Shown here piece by piece: positions 45,676 through 54,568 of a stretch of 64,000 nucleotides of DNA (its first letter is position 1; each line of letters starts with the position of its first letter). The notes beneath the pieces were generated by a model that saw only the letters and a list, made by a program, of their open reading frames with translations, was not told where the DNA came from and searched no databases. Where the stretch lies: NCBI GenBank assembly GCA_019352875.1, contig JAAAFW010000006.1, positions 272,352-336,351 of the forward strand, written 5' to 3'. A program made the position numbers and the translations under genes. The DNA comes from Pedobacter cryoconitis. Lineage in GTDB: Bacteria; Bacteroidota; Bacteroidia; Sphingobacteriales; Sphingobacteriaceae.

Positions 45676-47118
45676 ATGGCAAAAAACTATTTCTATAACC
45701 TGCTGCTTTCCCTGGCTAACTTATTATTCCCAATTTTAAGTTTTCCCTATGTATCCCGGATACTAGGACCTGAAGGGATTGGTAAGGTCCAGTTTATTTA
45801 TTCTTTTGCAATGTATTTTGCCCTGGTTGCCAGCCTGGGCATTCCTATTTATGGGATGAAGGAGATTGCCCGTCGCAGGAATGATCCTGAAGCGCGTTCC
45901 GCTGTCTTCTCAGAGCTTATTATAGTAAATGTGATCACTAGCATAGCTTTGACTGCTGCATATCTCCTGGTGATCTTTTTCTTTCCTTATTTTCAAGCAG
46001 ACAGAAATCTCTTTATCGCTGCCGGTTTATTAATTTTGCTGAGTTTCTCTTATATCGAATGGTTGTACACCGGGATGGAGGAGTTCAGGTCAATTGCGCT
46101 GCGCTCCGTATTGTTTAAAATGATTGGTCTGGTCTTAATGTATACTTTCATAAGGGACCGCAATGACTTCGGCATTTATCTGCTGATCATGATCTTTTCG
46201 TTCATGGGAAATAATCTGCTGAGTTTATTTTTGTCGAGGTATCGTGTAAAGCTGGTGCTTCGGGGTTTGAAGCTACGCAGGCATCTTGTTCCGCTACTTA
46301 TGATTCTGAGTACTACATTTGCTACAAGCATGTATACAGAAATGGACACCGTGTTGCTTGGATTATTAGCAAATAATAAAACCGTTGGATTATATACTGC
46401 TGCTGTAAAATTAAGTAAGATAATAATTCCGTTCGTAACCTCGATGGGTGTTGTGCTTATTCCGCGTATTGCAAAGTATTTTGCTGAGGAGAATTTAGAG
46501 GGGGTACAGGAAACCTTAAATGAGAACTTCCGGTTCCTTGCTTTTTTCTCTGTTCCGATTGCAATGGGACTAATGCTTTTTGCGCCAGAATTTATTGCAC
46601 TTTTCTCGGGAAAGGAATTCTTGCCCGCCAAGCTGAGTATGCAGCTGTTATCTTTTCTGCCAGTGGTAATTGGCTTCGGTCATTTATTTTTGTGTCTCAT
46701 TCTGATCCCTGCCGGTAAGAATAAAGAAATGCTTTTTTCTGTGATCTGCGGAATGGTAATCAGTGTACTGTTGAATTTCCTACTCGTACCAGTCTGGAAG
46801 GAGGTGGGTTCTTCAATTGCGAACTTATCTGCAGAAACATTGGTTTCCGTGATGTACTTCTATTTTATCAGAAAGCATTTTAAATTTACCTACCAATGGT
46901 CTTTATTAGGCAAGGCTTTACTATGCACTGTGCTTTTTATACCGGTAATCTGGGTGGCCAGATTATATGGAACCTCACTCATCCTAACGCTCATAATAGG
47001 GATTTCTGGTTGTGCAGTCTGTTACGTGGCCATGCAGTTGTTCTTGTTCAGGAATTATTTTGTGTTCAGTGTTCTCGACTTTTTGAAAGCTAAGCTGATG
47101 CTTAAGAATAAAGTTTAA
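45676..47118 (+). CDS. Wzx-type flippase, third copy
   Basis: A 480-residue MOP-superfamily membrane protein with 12-14 hydrophobic segments. The N-terminus LLFPILSFPYVSRILGPEGIG, together with MDTVLLGLLANNKTVGLY, is close to the flippase at 9791 and unlike that at 29164. There is no polymerase beside it. It lies 17 bases after the WbpM-like gene and may serve the third export system (region D), which has no flippase of its own. Its stop overlaps the convergent kinase stop by four bases in total, leaving no room for a separate terminator. Confidence 0.88.
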   Translation: MAKNYFYNLLLSLANLLFPILSFPYVSRILGPEGIGKVQFIYSFAMYFALVASLGIPIYGMKEIARRRNDPEARSAVFSELIIVNVITSIALTAAYLLVIFFFPYFQADRNLFIAAGLLILLSFSYIEWLYTGMEEFRSIALRSVLFKMIGLVLMYTFIRDRNDFGIYLLIMIFSFMGNNLLSLFLSRYRVKLVLRGLKLRRHLVPLLMILSTTFATSMYTEMDTVLLGLLANNKTVGLYTAAVKLSKIIIPFVTSMGVVLIPRIAKYFAEENLEGVQETLNENFRFLAFFSVPIAMGLMLFAPEFIALFSGKEFLPAKLSMQLLSFLPVVIGFGHLFLCLILIPAGKNKEMLFSVICGMVISVLLNFLLVPVWKEVGSSIANLSAETLVSVMYFYFIRKHFKFTYQWSLLGKALLCTVLFIPVIWVARLYGTSLILTLIIGISGCAVCYVAMQLFLFRNYFVFSVLDFLKAKLMLKNKV

Positions 47119-49136
47119 ATTTTACTTAAAGGCAGCGTAAAGAAGAATGTTGATCCTTCTCCGGGTATGCTTTCTACCCAGATCTTGCCGGAATGACTTT
47201 TAACAATCTCTGCACTGAGGTATAAGCCAATCCCGAATCCGGAGATTAACTGTGTCTGTCCATTCTTTACCCGGTAGAATCTTTCAAAGAGCCTTTCTGC
47301 ATCTTCTTTTTTAATACCCATTCCCTGATCCTTAACTCCGATCCTGGCCTCTGAACGAATCACTTCACACCGGATCTCAATTAGTTTTCCTGCAGGGGAA
47401 TATTTAACGGCATTACTGATGAAATTAGTGATCACTGAGCTGATCTTATCTTTATCTGCTTCTACTTCTACCGGCGGGCAAGGGATGAACTGAATTTCAT
47501 GTGTTTCGGTAAGCAATTCAGATTCTTTAATATTTTCGGCGATCAGTTCGTCAAGATTGAACTTCTTTTTCTCCAGATGGATCTTACCTGACTCCAGACG
47601 TGAGATATTTAGAAATCCATTAATCAGTGTAGTCATCTTGCTGACCTGTGTTCCGATTTTTTTAAGGGCATTTACCGAGAACTGGTCCTGATTCTTCTTA
47701 GCCCGGTTCTGCAGTATTTGTGAATAGCCGTTCAGTGAAGTGAGGGGTGTTTTAAGTTCATGGCTCACCATACCGATGAAATCATTTTTACGCAGCTCGT
47801 CTTGTTTGCGTTCGGTAATATCCATCATCGTACCGCTGAATTTCAAAGGTTGCTGCTGAATATTGAAACTTGCCTTACCCTTGGCGGCAATATACCTGGG
47901 TAAGAGTTCTCCGGGAATATTTAATTGAAATTCGACGTTAAACTTCCCACTGGAGTGCTCACGTAAGGCTTCTTTAATTGCGGAGGACACATGTGCATAA
48001 TCATCTTTATGAATTACTTTATAAAGATCACTGAGTGATATAGCCGCCTGCTCAGATAAACCCAGCCAGGATTTAAAACGTGGGTTGCCCGATAACTGGA
48101 GACTGCGCAGGTCCAGGTCCCAGATACCTATCTCCGCCGCGTCTATAATAAATTGCAGCTGGTCATCTCTTCTGTTCAATTCTTCATTGGAGGCATGCAT
48201 CTCTTCGTTGATCGCAGCAAGTTCATTATTACTGGCCGTTAGTTCTTCGGAGAGTGATTGTTCCCGCTGGAAGCTTAAAGAGTGTTCGGTCACATCTGTT
48301 GCCACTATCATGACACCCATAATTTCATTATCAATATCCAGGACCGGCTCATAAATTAAATCGAAGTACCTCGTAATTACACTGAATGGTGAGGGAATAT
48401 TGGTCTTTACGCTAAAACCATAGTAAGGGTATTTGGTTTCGTATACGCGATTGATTAGCCTAACCTGGTCGGGGTCTATTAAAGGGTTTGTCTCATCCAG
48501 AATTGAAATATTAATTACCTGGTCTTCTCTGCGGCCCCATATTTCCAGCATCTTCTTATTGACTAGTTCTATCAATAATTCCGGTCCCTGAAGGAAGGTT
48601 ATGGCTACGGGTGCATTTTTAACCAGGGATGAGAACTTATCCTGACTTTTTTCCAGGCTGGCGTTAGCTGCCAGTAATTTCTTGTTGAGGTCATGTTCTC
48701 TGAGCAGACCGGTGTCAAGTGCTTGTTTTGTGAGGTTCAGCTGCGTAACGTCTTCAGCTGTATGTAATATACAGTATATTTCTCCCTGCTCGTTTTTAAT
48801 CGCCTTGTATTCAAAATCGAAGCAGAACCATTGTAGTTTGCCGTTTACCCTGAGTTCAGCGGGTTGATTTTCGGCTTTATAAGTATTTCCTGTTTGCCAT
48901 ACCTGTTGCAACAGGTCAATAAACGGCTGTTCCTTTAATTCGGGTACAGCTTCCTGTAACTCTTGCCCAATGACGCTGCGGTCTTTACCCCAAAAACTGA
49001 TCATCTGATCATTGGCGAATTCAATGATGATATTTTCAGTAGTATAGATTGCGGTTGCTTTTCTGGATAAAGACAAGATCTCCAGAATTTCCCCATTATT
49101 CAGACTGTTTGCAGGTTTGTTCATTTGGCAAATCAT
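47115..49136 (-). CDS. Soluble three-PAS sensor histidine kinase
   Basis: A 673-residue kinase without membrane segments or signal peptide. Three PAS-type domains (about 20-140, 165-285 and 325-435) are joined by a coiled coil (about 290-325, rich in NNELAAINEEMHASNEELN). The HisKA box VSHELKTPL has phosphoacceptor H459, and the ATPase domain shows FISNAVKYSP (N box), KDQGMGIKKEDAERLFERF (G1/F boxes) and GIGLYLS (G2). It would sense an intracellular or redox cue through the PAS domains. A response regulator gene lies 30 bases upstream. The start could also be the ATG at 49124. Its place beside the polysaccharide genes suggests it controls them, but this is inference. Confidence 0.92.
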   Translation of the reverse strand: MICQMNKPANSLNNGEILEILSLSRKATAIYTTENIIIEFANDQMISFWGKDRSVIGQELQEAVPELKEQPFIDLLQQVWQTGNTYKAENQPAELRVNGKLQWFCFDFEYKAIKNEQGEIYCILHTAEDVTQLNLTKQALDTGLLREHDLNKKLLAANASLEKSQDKFSSLVKNAPVAITFLQGPELLIELVNKKMLEIWGRREDQVINISILDETNPLIDPDQVRLINRVYETKYPYYGFSVKTNIPSPFSVITRYFDLIYEPVLDIDNEIMGVMIVATDVTEHSLSFQREQSLSEELTASNNELAAINEEMHASNEELNRRDDQLQFIIDAAEIGIWDLDLRSLQLSGNPRFKSWLGLSEQAAISLSDLYKVIHKDDYAHVSSAIKEALREHSSGKFNVEFQLNIPGELLPRYIAAKGKASFNIQQQPLKFSGTMMDITERKQDELRKNDFIGMVSHELKTPLTSLNGYSQILQNRAKKNQDQFSVNALKKIGTQVSKMTTLINGFLNISRLESGKIHLEKKKFNLDELIAENIKESELLTETHEIQFIPCPPVEVEADKDKISSVITNFISNAVKYSPAGKLIEIRCEVIRSEARIGVKDQGMGIKKEDAERLFERFYRVKNGQTQLISGFGIGLYLSAEIVKSHSGKIWVESIPGEGSTFFFTLPLSKI

Positions 49137-49166
49137 AAAATCAAAGATATATCTTTAAAACTTATG

Positions 49167-49589
49167 TCAAACCTTCCGGCAGCCGTTATGGATATTTTCA
49201 TTTATTTCCGGTATTATCAGTTGCGCTATCTTTCTGATGAGCTCCTGAATATCATTTCCTTTGGAAACAAAATGGTCTGCACCATTTGTTATAATCTTCT
49301 GAAAAGCTTTAGGATCTTCCGTGGATGAGTAGGCAATAATTTTAATTGCCGGCCAGCGTGCTTTTAAATGAATAGCTGTATCATACCCATTCATGACCGG
49401 CATATCCAGATCAAGGATTATCAGATCTGGCAATAAAATGCTTTGCTGCAGTTGTTCCAGGCAATCTTTGCCATTTTCTGCCTGAAATAAGATATTATAG
49501 CAGTTCTGCTTCAGACTATAACTGATAATGCGCTGGTAGATCAGGTTATCATCTACAATGACGATGTTCCGGATAGTGGTTGATTTCAT
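49167..49589 (-). CDS. Single-domain response regulator (CheY-like)
   Basis: A 140-residue receiver domain with the acidic pocket D13-D14, phosphoacceptor D60 in LIILDLDMPVMNGYD, the SSTED switch region and the conserved lysine in FVSKGND. It has no output domain, so it would signal by protein contact or in a phosphorelay. I start it at the ATG 49589, 4 bases after the AraC stop; a longer in-frame reading to 49724 would run inside the AraC gene and add a non-conserved 45-residue leader. It sits between the AraC and kinase genes in one operon. Confidence 0.9.
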   Translation of the reverse strand: MKSTTIRNIVIVDDNLIYQRIISYSLKQNCYNILFQAENGKDCLEQLQQSILLPDLIILDLDMPVMNGYDTAIHLKARWPAIKIIAYSSTEDPKAFQKIITNGADHFVSKGNDIQELIRKIAQLIIPEINENIHNGCRKV

Positions 49590-49593
49590 TTGC

Positions 49594-50577
49594 TTAAATT
49601 TCGGATGGGTGTTTTCCAGTTGTCTTTTTAAACCAGAAATTAAAGGTGCTGCTCTTCTTAAATCCCAGATTGAGAGAGAGCTCTTTGATTTTAAGTTCTT
49701 TTTTCTGAAGTATATCCATGGCATACACCATTTGTAATCTCCTGAAATATTCTAATGGGGTTACTTTGTATGTCTTTTTGAAGTGACTTTTGAGCTTGGT
49801 AGGCGATACGTGGCAATCTTCGGCCAATGCAGCAATACCTGGAAATTTATCCTGAATATGTCTTTCGAGCAGGATTGCTGCCCTGGCCATCACATCTGAA
49901 TTATCTCTCAGAGATAAGCCGGCTGAGGTTTTTGGGAATGACAACTTGAAGAAAGTATCAGTTATTTCATAGGCGCTTTTTACAACAGATAGATGGTAAT
50001 CGAAGTTTTTTCTCTCATGTTTCTGGATATAGTGAAGTCTTCTGAGTATAATGTTTTCAGACTCTTCTATGTTTCTGAAATAGGCGGCATCGATGCCGCG
50101 AATGGTTTTGGCTAAATCAGATACATCTTCGGCAGGAATATCTATAAGTTTGTCGAGATAGTCCTGGGTAAATACCAGCCGGCAGCATTTGAGTATCATA
50201 CCTTTTCTGAGATAGATTTTATGGGTTGTGTCGGGATTGGCAAAAATGACAACCTTATTCGTCCAGTTCAGGTATCCATTGGCTTCATATCCCAGTTTGC
50301 CGGTAGTGTGATAGTAATTGATGGAATAATAATTCTTCATCGATTTTTTCGGCTGGAATACATAACAGGTGTCTCTTCTCTCTTCGGTTTCCATGGAGAA
50401 AAGCCAGAATCCCTCATTAATTTGTTCGTAATAAATGTCTGACCATGTGAAGTGAAGATTTGAATAGGCATGTCCTTCTGATGATAAATTTGAGTAGCTT
50501 TCTTGCTTTTTGAGGTAGTTTATATATGCTTTAGGTTCAAGCTTTTTAAAAAATATAAATCTCCAGTTCCTTTGCAT
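49594..50577 (-). CDS. AraC-family transcriptional regulator
   Basis: A 327-residue regulator. The C-terminal hundred residues form the AraC DNA-binding domain: GIAALAEDCHVSPTKLKSHF is the first helix-turn-helix and IKELSLNLGFKKSSTFNFWF the second, followed by GKHPSEI. The N-terminal 220 residues are a ligand- or partner-binding domain of unknown specificity. The first gene of a three-gene operon with a response regulator and a soluble histidine kinase, so a signal cascade is plausible. The control region upstream (50661-50787) carries symmetric GATAG/CTATC repeats that could be its binding sites. Targets likely include the polysaccharide genes on either side; not shown by the sequence. Confidence 0.92.
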   Translation of the reverse strand: MQRNWRFIFFKKLEPKAYINYLKKQESYSNLSSEGHAYSNLHFTWSDIYYEQINEGFWLFSMETEERRDTCYVFQPKKSMKNYYSINYYHTTGKLGYEANGYLNWTNKVVIFANPDTTHKIYLRKGMILKCCRLVFTQDYLDKLIDIPAEDVSDLAKTIRGIDAAYFRNIEESENIILRRLHYIQKHERKNFDYHLSVVKSAYEITDTFFKLSFPKTSAGLSLRDNSDVMARAAILLERHIQDKFPGIAALAEDCHVSPTKLKSHFKKTYKVTPLEYFRRLQMVYAMDILQKKELKIKELSLNLGFKKSSTFNFWFKKTTGKHPSEI

Positions 50578-50660
50578 AGCATCTAACGTTGTTCCGGCGT
50601 AAACTAGCCATTGTCAATTTTATCAATCTTTACTATCTTATAAAGACTAGTATTTTACCG

Positions 50661-50787
50661 GATAGGACAGGTTTACTATCTTTTGATAGGTATTTTTATA
50701 GATATTATTCTTGTTAGTTTATCTTAATTAACCATTTAATGTGATTTTATATTTTTTTGATAGTTTACGATCGAAATTCTATCAAAA
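50661..50787. promoter_or_regulatory. Cluster of GATAG/CTATC half-sites between divergent genes
   Basis: In the 280-base gap (50578-50857) between the AraC gene and 50858, the motif occurs as GATAG at 50661-50665, the palindrome CTATC-TTTT-GATAG at 50676-50689, TTTTGATAG at 50755-50763 and CTATCAAAA at 50779-50787; the last two form a 9-bp inverted repeat with a 15-base spacer. No exact TAnnTTTG box is visible. The repetition suggests binding by a dimeric regulator, plausibly the adjacent AraC protein. Confidence 0.5.
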
Positions 50788-50857
50788 GCCTGATGCGCAT
50801 TTTTTATGTCTTATTCGGTCCGGTTTATAGCGCAAATTGGCTTGCTGATAAATATAT

Positions 50858-51319
50858 ATGGAGCTTACGATAAGCCAGAGCCGATCAAAAGTAGAACAAG
50901 CAGCAGACCAAGAAGTTATGAAGAACATGAAATTGTTGTCTTTCCTGGCCAACAGTGCACCTGATATACCACCCTGGTTCGAGGTAGATATCAGGCCCAA
51001 GCCTATAATTCCGGAGCCCCTTGACGAAGTATACGGGTTGCAGTCTAAGCATACGTATTGTAGTTACTTCAGATATTTTTGTGAAGCAGAGTTCTCCTGG
51101 AAAAAATATGATCCTTTTACTTTGGATATGGAGGATATTTCGGATTCAATTCCTCCGGAGTATAAAGCTAGTGTGGAGCAGCATCAGCATCACATAAACG
51201 CCCAGAATGACTTATTAGTACAGTGGGAACGGGAATATGAGGAGTTGCGTTTCTTCCGCTGGAAAGTACACTATGCTAAAGAGTTGCTGAAGCAACTGTC
51301 GCTAACTGAGGAGAAATAG
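50858..51319 (+). CDS. Hypothetical protein, unrecognised
   Basis: A 153-residue soluble protein that I do not recognise. It has no signal peptide or membrane segment. Notable parts are an acidic, aromatic-rich middle (HTYCSYFRYFCEAEFSWKKYD) and a helical, charged C-terminal half (about 100-153) with several His, Glu and Lys residues that could form a coiled coil. It is transcribed divergently from the AraC operon, across the GATAG/CTATC repeats, so it may be co-regulated by that system. ATG 50858 follows a TA-rich stretch. The coding assignment rests on the uninterrupted frame and amino-acid composition. Confidence 0.55.
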   Translation: MELTISQSRSKVEQAADQEVMKNMKLLSFLANSAPDIPPWFEVDIRPKPIIPEPLDEVYGLQSKHTYCSYFRYFCEAEFSWKKYDPFTLDMEDISDSIPPEYKASVEQHQHHINAQNDLLVQWEREYEELRFFRWKVHYAKELLKQLSLTEEK

Positions 51320-51339
51320 GAGGAAGCTGAGGAAAATGG

Positions 51340-51957
51340 TTATACGAATTTCCTGTAAAATGGAAAATCTGCCATAGCCAGTAGCTCTTTATCGCCATTG
51401 CTGTCACCATAGGCATATAGGACATAATGATCTCTTTCGGGTCTGGCTAAGAGGATCCGGTTTGATTTTTCTTGTCCATAACAGTTTTTACTGAGGAATT
51501 TCCCGGTTATCAAACCGTCTTTTACTTCTAGTTTAGTAGCAAGCACCGTGGTGATTCCTGCTTTTTCTGCCCATGGCAGAATCCAGTTTTCTGCTGAAGC
51601 ACTGATAATTATAACTTCATGACCCATTTGCTGGTGCCATTTGATCTTATCGATGGCTTCTGTCCTGATCATCTGGTCTATTTTAGAACAAAAGTCTTCC
51701 GCCAGCTGAGTAAAGTCTCTAAGCGTCATCCCGCCGAAAAAGATCTTAAACAGTTTTTCTTTCGCCTGGTAATTAGGGATTATCCTGAGCTTGTAAAGCA
51801 AAAGGTAAGGAGCCATCCTGATGACACCGGACAGAAGTGAGGTCATGGGGACAGCGTGCCGTATATACCAAAGCAAGCTGTCTTTCTTAGTTATAGTGCC
51901 ATCAAAGTCGAATGCTGCGATTACTGGTTTTCTACTGTCTGGAATTTCTCTGCCCAT
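51340..51957 (-). CDS. HAD-IB-family phosphatase (phosphoserine-phosphatase-like)
   Basis: A 205-residue HAD hydrolase with the catalytic FDFDGTITKKDS (D17 nucleophile, D19), the ISASAENW motif II, a lysine in motif III, and the YGDSNGDKELL motif IV. Subclass IB members dephosphorylate small phosphates. Here it ends an operon with a UbiA-type prenyltransferase; in mycobacterial-type pathways the product decaprenyl-phospho-phosphoribose must lose its 5-phosphate, and this phosphatase could do that (inference). It overlaps the upstream membrane-protein gene by 37 bases, an unusually long but in-order overlap. Confidence 0.88.
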   Translation of the reverse strand: MGREIPDSRKPVIAAFDFDGTITKKDSLLWYIRHAVPMTSLLSGVIRMAPYLLLYKLRIIPNYQAKEKLFKIFFGGMTLRDFTQLAEDFCSKIDQMIRTEAIDKIKWHQQMGHEVIIISASAENWILPWAEKAGITTVLATKLEVKDGLITGKFLSKNCYGQEKSNRILLARPERDHYVLYAYGDSNGDKELLAMADFPFYRKFV

Positions 51958-53642
51958 TGGATAATTTTTGATTTTGGTGGATTTGCAATATTAGCAGGGA
52001 CCCTGAACCTGGAATCGGAACGGATAATAAATTCCAGACCGGGATCGTCGTCATTAAATTTTACTTCCTGATACCGGATCTGATTTTCGTCGAATCTTAT
52101 CCGGTTACTTTGTGCCGAACCCCATTCTACCTGGACTGGCTGCGCTGTTTGTTTAATCCTGGATAGTTGATAATCGACGAGTTTTGTCATCATAAAATTC
52201 CATCCGAATGTAAGACTGCTGAATGCAATACTTCCAATGAATAAGAGATAGATGAGCCCATTCAGATATTTGTATTTTAAAGGATTATTCAATTCTGCCA
52301 GTAAAAGAATGATAACAGGGAAGTACCAGAGCTGCGGAATATACCGGGCCCACCACGATTCTGGCATTACGATAACTGAAATTACGATTACAGCGAGGAT
52401 ATAGTATGCATTCTTATCTGGTTTAACACCCTGCTTATTCAACAGGATCATGACCAGTAGCGCGAAGCTTAACAAGAGAATGCCGCTGAATAAAGGACCG
52501 AAACCAGCTACCCGGGTATCTACCTTGGCAGCATTGCTGATTTCCGATTTCTGGAATGTAAAAGGCATTTTCAGCGCTGCTTTCCGGTCACTTCCGGGCA
52601 TTATATTATCTGTTCTGCCAAATATGGACCTGGTGAATTTCATGAATCCGTTCTGATCTTCGAATCCGGCCGGCAGGTTATAGCCTATAATATCTACTTT
52701 TTCACTGCCCATCAGTGGATAGAACGGGTGTTTGTATTGTGTAGTATTGATATAATAAGGGTTAAACCCAACGAGGAGCACTGCAGTGAGTCCGGAAATA
52801 ATGCTGGTTAGAAAGACTCTTCGGAGTATCAGCGTTCTTTTAGTGAAGACCAGCCAGGCAAGCAGGAAGAAACTAAACAGGACAATATAAACCAGTCCGG
52901 TAAACTTAATATTACTGGTAATTATAATTACAGAGGCTAGTAAAAGCAGATTGGCATAACCGGGATTTCTGACGATCCAGAGTACTGTTGCTAAAAAACA
53001 GAGTAGCATAATAGCCAGCTGACCATCTACATAAGTGCTGATAAGCTGAGTAACTACGACCGGATTCCCAACAGCAATTAAGGTGATCAGTATGCATTTC
53101 CAACGGCTTAGTTTTTGAATAGTTAGCAACCAGGAGAGTAAAATGCAGGCGGTTGCAATCCAAAGGATAAAATTGGTGGCCTTACTGACTTCAATATAGG
53201 GAATAATGCTGTATAACGCACTTTGTGGTAATTCTACACCTTTTGAGTAATGGTTAATATAAATGGCCATTTTAATGCTTTCGGGAAGCATTTCATGAAA
53301 AGGGTTCCAGCCATTCTTTAATTGATATATAGCTTCCTGATGATAGGACTGTCCATCGTAGCTGACGTCATAAAAATAGAGGGATATCGCAACGCAGAGT
53401 GCAATAATAACCAGACTGGCAATGACCGGGCGCAGAAAAAATAAAGGTGTTTTAATGATCGGCTGGTTCAGGCTGTAACAGATTATTCCTGCGATCAGGA
53501 ACGAAACCGGTAACTGCCATGCTGAAATCCCTGTTCCGGTAAATAATGCAATGGAAGAAATCACCAAAACCAGTGCAATGGTATAAATGAGCAGTGTACC
53601 TGTCAGCAATAGTATGCCGGATGTTTGTGATTCTGTTTTCAT
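51921..53642 (-). CDS. GT-C-like multi-pass membrane protein
   Basis: A 573-residue protein with about eleven or twelve hydrophobic segments and a soluble C-terminal part (about 505-573). The first exposed loop contains SYDGQSYHQEAIYQLKNGW (about 95-112) with an Asp and a His, positioned as in GT-C glycosyltransferases, whose catalytic acid sits in the first loop. It would use a lipid-linked sugar donor at the periplasmic face. Upstream genes encode a UbiA prenyltransferase (1-base gap) and GtrA, both donor-related. It is not a clear match to any named family, so the exact reaction is inferred from context. Confidence 0.7.
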   Translation of the reverse strand: MKTESQTSGILLLTGTLLIYTIALVLVISSIALFTGTGISAWQLPVSFLIAGIICYSLNQPIIKTPLFFLRPVIASLVIIALCVAISLYFYDVSYDGQSYHQEAIYQLKNGWNPFHEMLPESIKMAIYINHYSKGVELPQSALYSIIPYIEVSKATNFILWIATACILLSWLLTIQKLSRWKCILITLIAVGNPVVVTQLISTYVDGQLAIMLLCFLATVLWIVRNPGYANLLLLASVIIITSNIKFTGLVYIVLFSFFLLAWLVFTKRTLILRRVFLTSIISGLTAVLLVGFNPYYINTTQYKHPFYPLMGSEKVDIIGYNLPAGFEDQNGFMKFTRSIFGRTDNIMPGSDRKAALKMPFTFQKSEISNAAKVDTRVAGFGPLFSGILLLSFALLVMILLNKQGVKPDKNAYYILAVIVISVIVMPESWWARYIPQLWYFPVIILLLAELNNPLKYKYLNGLIYLLFIGSIAFSSLTFGWNFMMTKLVDYQLSRIKQTAQPVQVEWGSAQSNRIRFDENQIRYQEVKFNDDDPGLEFIIRSDSRFRVPANIANPPKSKIIQWAEKFQTVENQ

Positions 53643-53643
53643 C

Positions 53644-54525
53644 TTAGATTTTCAGGTATATGATTAAAAAGAACGATACGATCCAGCCAACCAGGATAAG
53701 CTGAAGGAAATGATTTTTTAAAAGAATAGCCGTCGGACTTCCGGATATAAGCCAGACAAACGTAAGTTGAAGATATCTTAAGACACCAAGTATAACAAAG
53801 AATGAGGTCAGGTAAATCTGATCGCCGTATTTAGCAGTTATTTCCGGCGATACGCAATACATGATATAGCATACAATCACCACGGTAGCCATAATTGTAA
53901 TCGCTACATTCAGGAAGTCCATATTGTATCCCTGGAGGTTCTTTCTCGCTTTTTCACCGGTCCTGGTAAAATTAAATACATCATCCCGGCGTTTGGCCAG
54001 GGCCAGGAATAAAGCCAGCACGAGAGTCATTAAAATAATCCAGTGAGACAAAGGTGTTTCGGTAACTGCACCTCCGATTAATAATCTTATAACGAAGCCA
54101 ATAGCGATGAGCATAATGTCCAGGATGGCAATATGTTTTAGTTTAATAGAATAGAGTATGTTTTGCACCAGGTAAACTGCCGAGAAGAACATGACCTTCT
54201 GATTATCTATGTATAAGAATAAGGCGGCTGAAAGGGCTAGCAGTCCTAAAATGAGTAGCAATCCTTCTGTTGGGCTGACTTTGCCACTGGCCAGCGGCCT
54301 GTTCCTTTTTACCGGATGGATTTTGTCACTGCTGATATCCATCCAGTCGTTAAAGACATAAACAGCACTTGCCAATAATGAAAAGGCTATAAAAGTGAGG
54401 CTAAGATGCAGCAGGTTTTCCAGTGGAAGGATTTTCAGTGCAAAAAAGGAGGGCAGGAATATAAATAGGTTCTTTACCCACTGATGTACTCTGATGAGCT
54501 TGATGAAAGAGCGTATTTTTTGCAT
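53644..54525 (-). CDS. UbiA-family prenyltransferase (decaprenyl-phosphate phosphoribosyltransferase-like)
   Basis: A 293-residue membrane protein with about nine hydrophobic segments. It carries the first Asp-rich motif as NDWMDISSD (59-67) followed by HPVKRNRPLASG (70-81), and KRRDD (178-182) in the second. The HPxKRxRP block is typical of the UbiA branch that transfers 5-phosphoribose from PRPP to polyprenyl phosphate (Rv3806c-like) rather than of quinone enzymes. Starting at 54525 gives MQKIRSFIKLIRVHQWVKN, as in the family; a GTG at 54555 would add ten residues. The neighbours GtrA, GT-C-like protein and phosphatase fit a lipid-linked pentose pathway. Actual sugar unknown. Confidence 0.85.
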   Translation of the reverse strand: MQKIRSFIKLIRVHQWVKNLFIFLPSFFALKILPLENLLHLSLTFIAFSLLASAVYVFNDWMDISSDKIHPVKRNRPLASGKVSPTEGLLLILGLLALSAALFLYIDNQKVMFFSAVYLVQNILYSIKLKHIAILDIMLIAIGFVIRLLIGGAVTETPLSHWIILMTLVLALFLALAKRRDDVFNFTRTGEKARKNLQGYNMDFLNVAITIMATVVIVCYIMYCVSPEITAKYGDQIYLTSFFVILGVLRYLQLTFVWLISGSPTAILLKNHFLQLILVGWIVSFFLIIYLKI

Positions 54526-54568
54526 GGTACAGTCAGGCAAACTTGTACTTGCCACTATGAATATGCAC

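Noticed and set aside
46176..46631. A 151-residue open frame on the minus strand
   Set aside because: It lies wholly inside the flippase gene on the other strand, has no family resemblance, and is rich in Ile/Thr/Ser as expected for a shadow of hydrophobic codons.
49590..49724. Longer response regulator starting at 49724
   Set aside because: The extra 45 residues lie within the AraC gene and do not look like a receiver domain; the ATG at 49589 sits 4 bases after the AraC stop.
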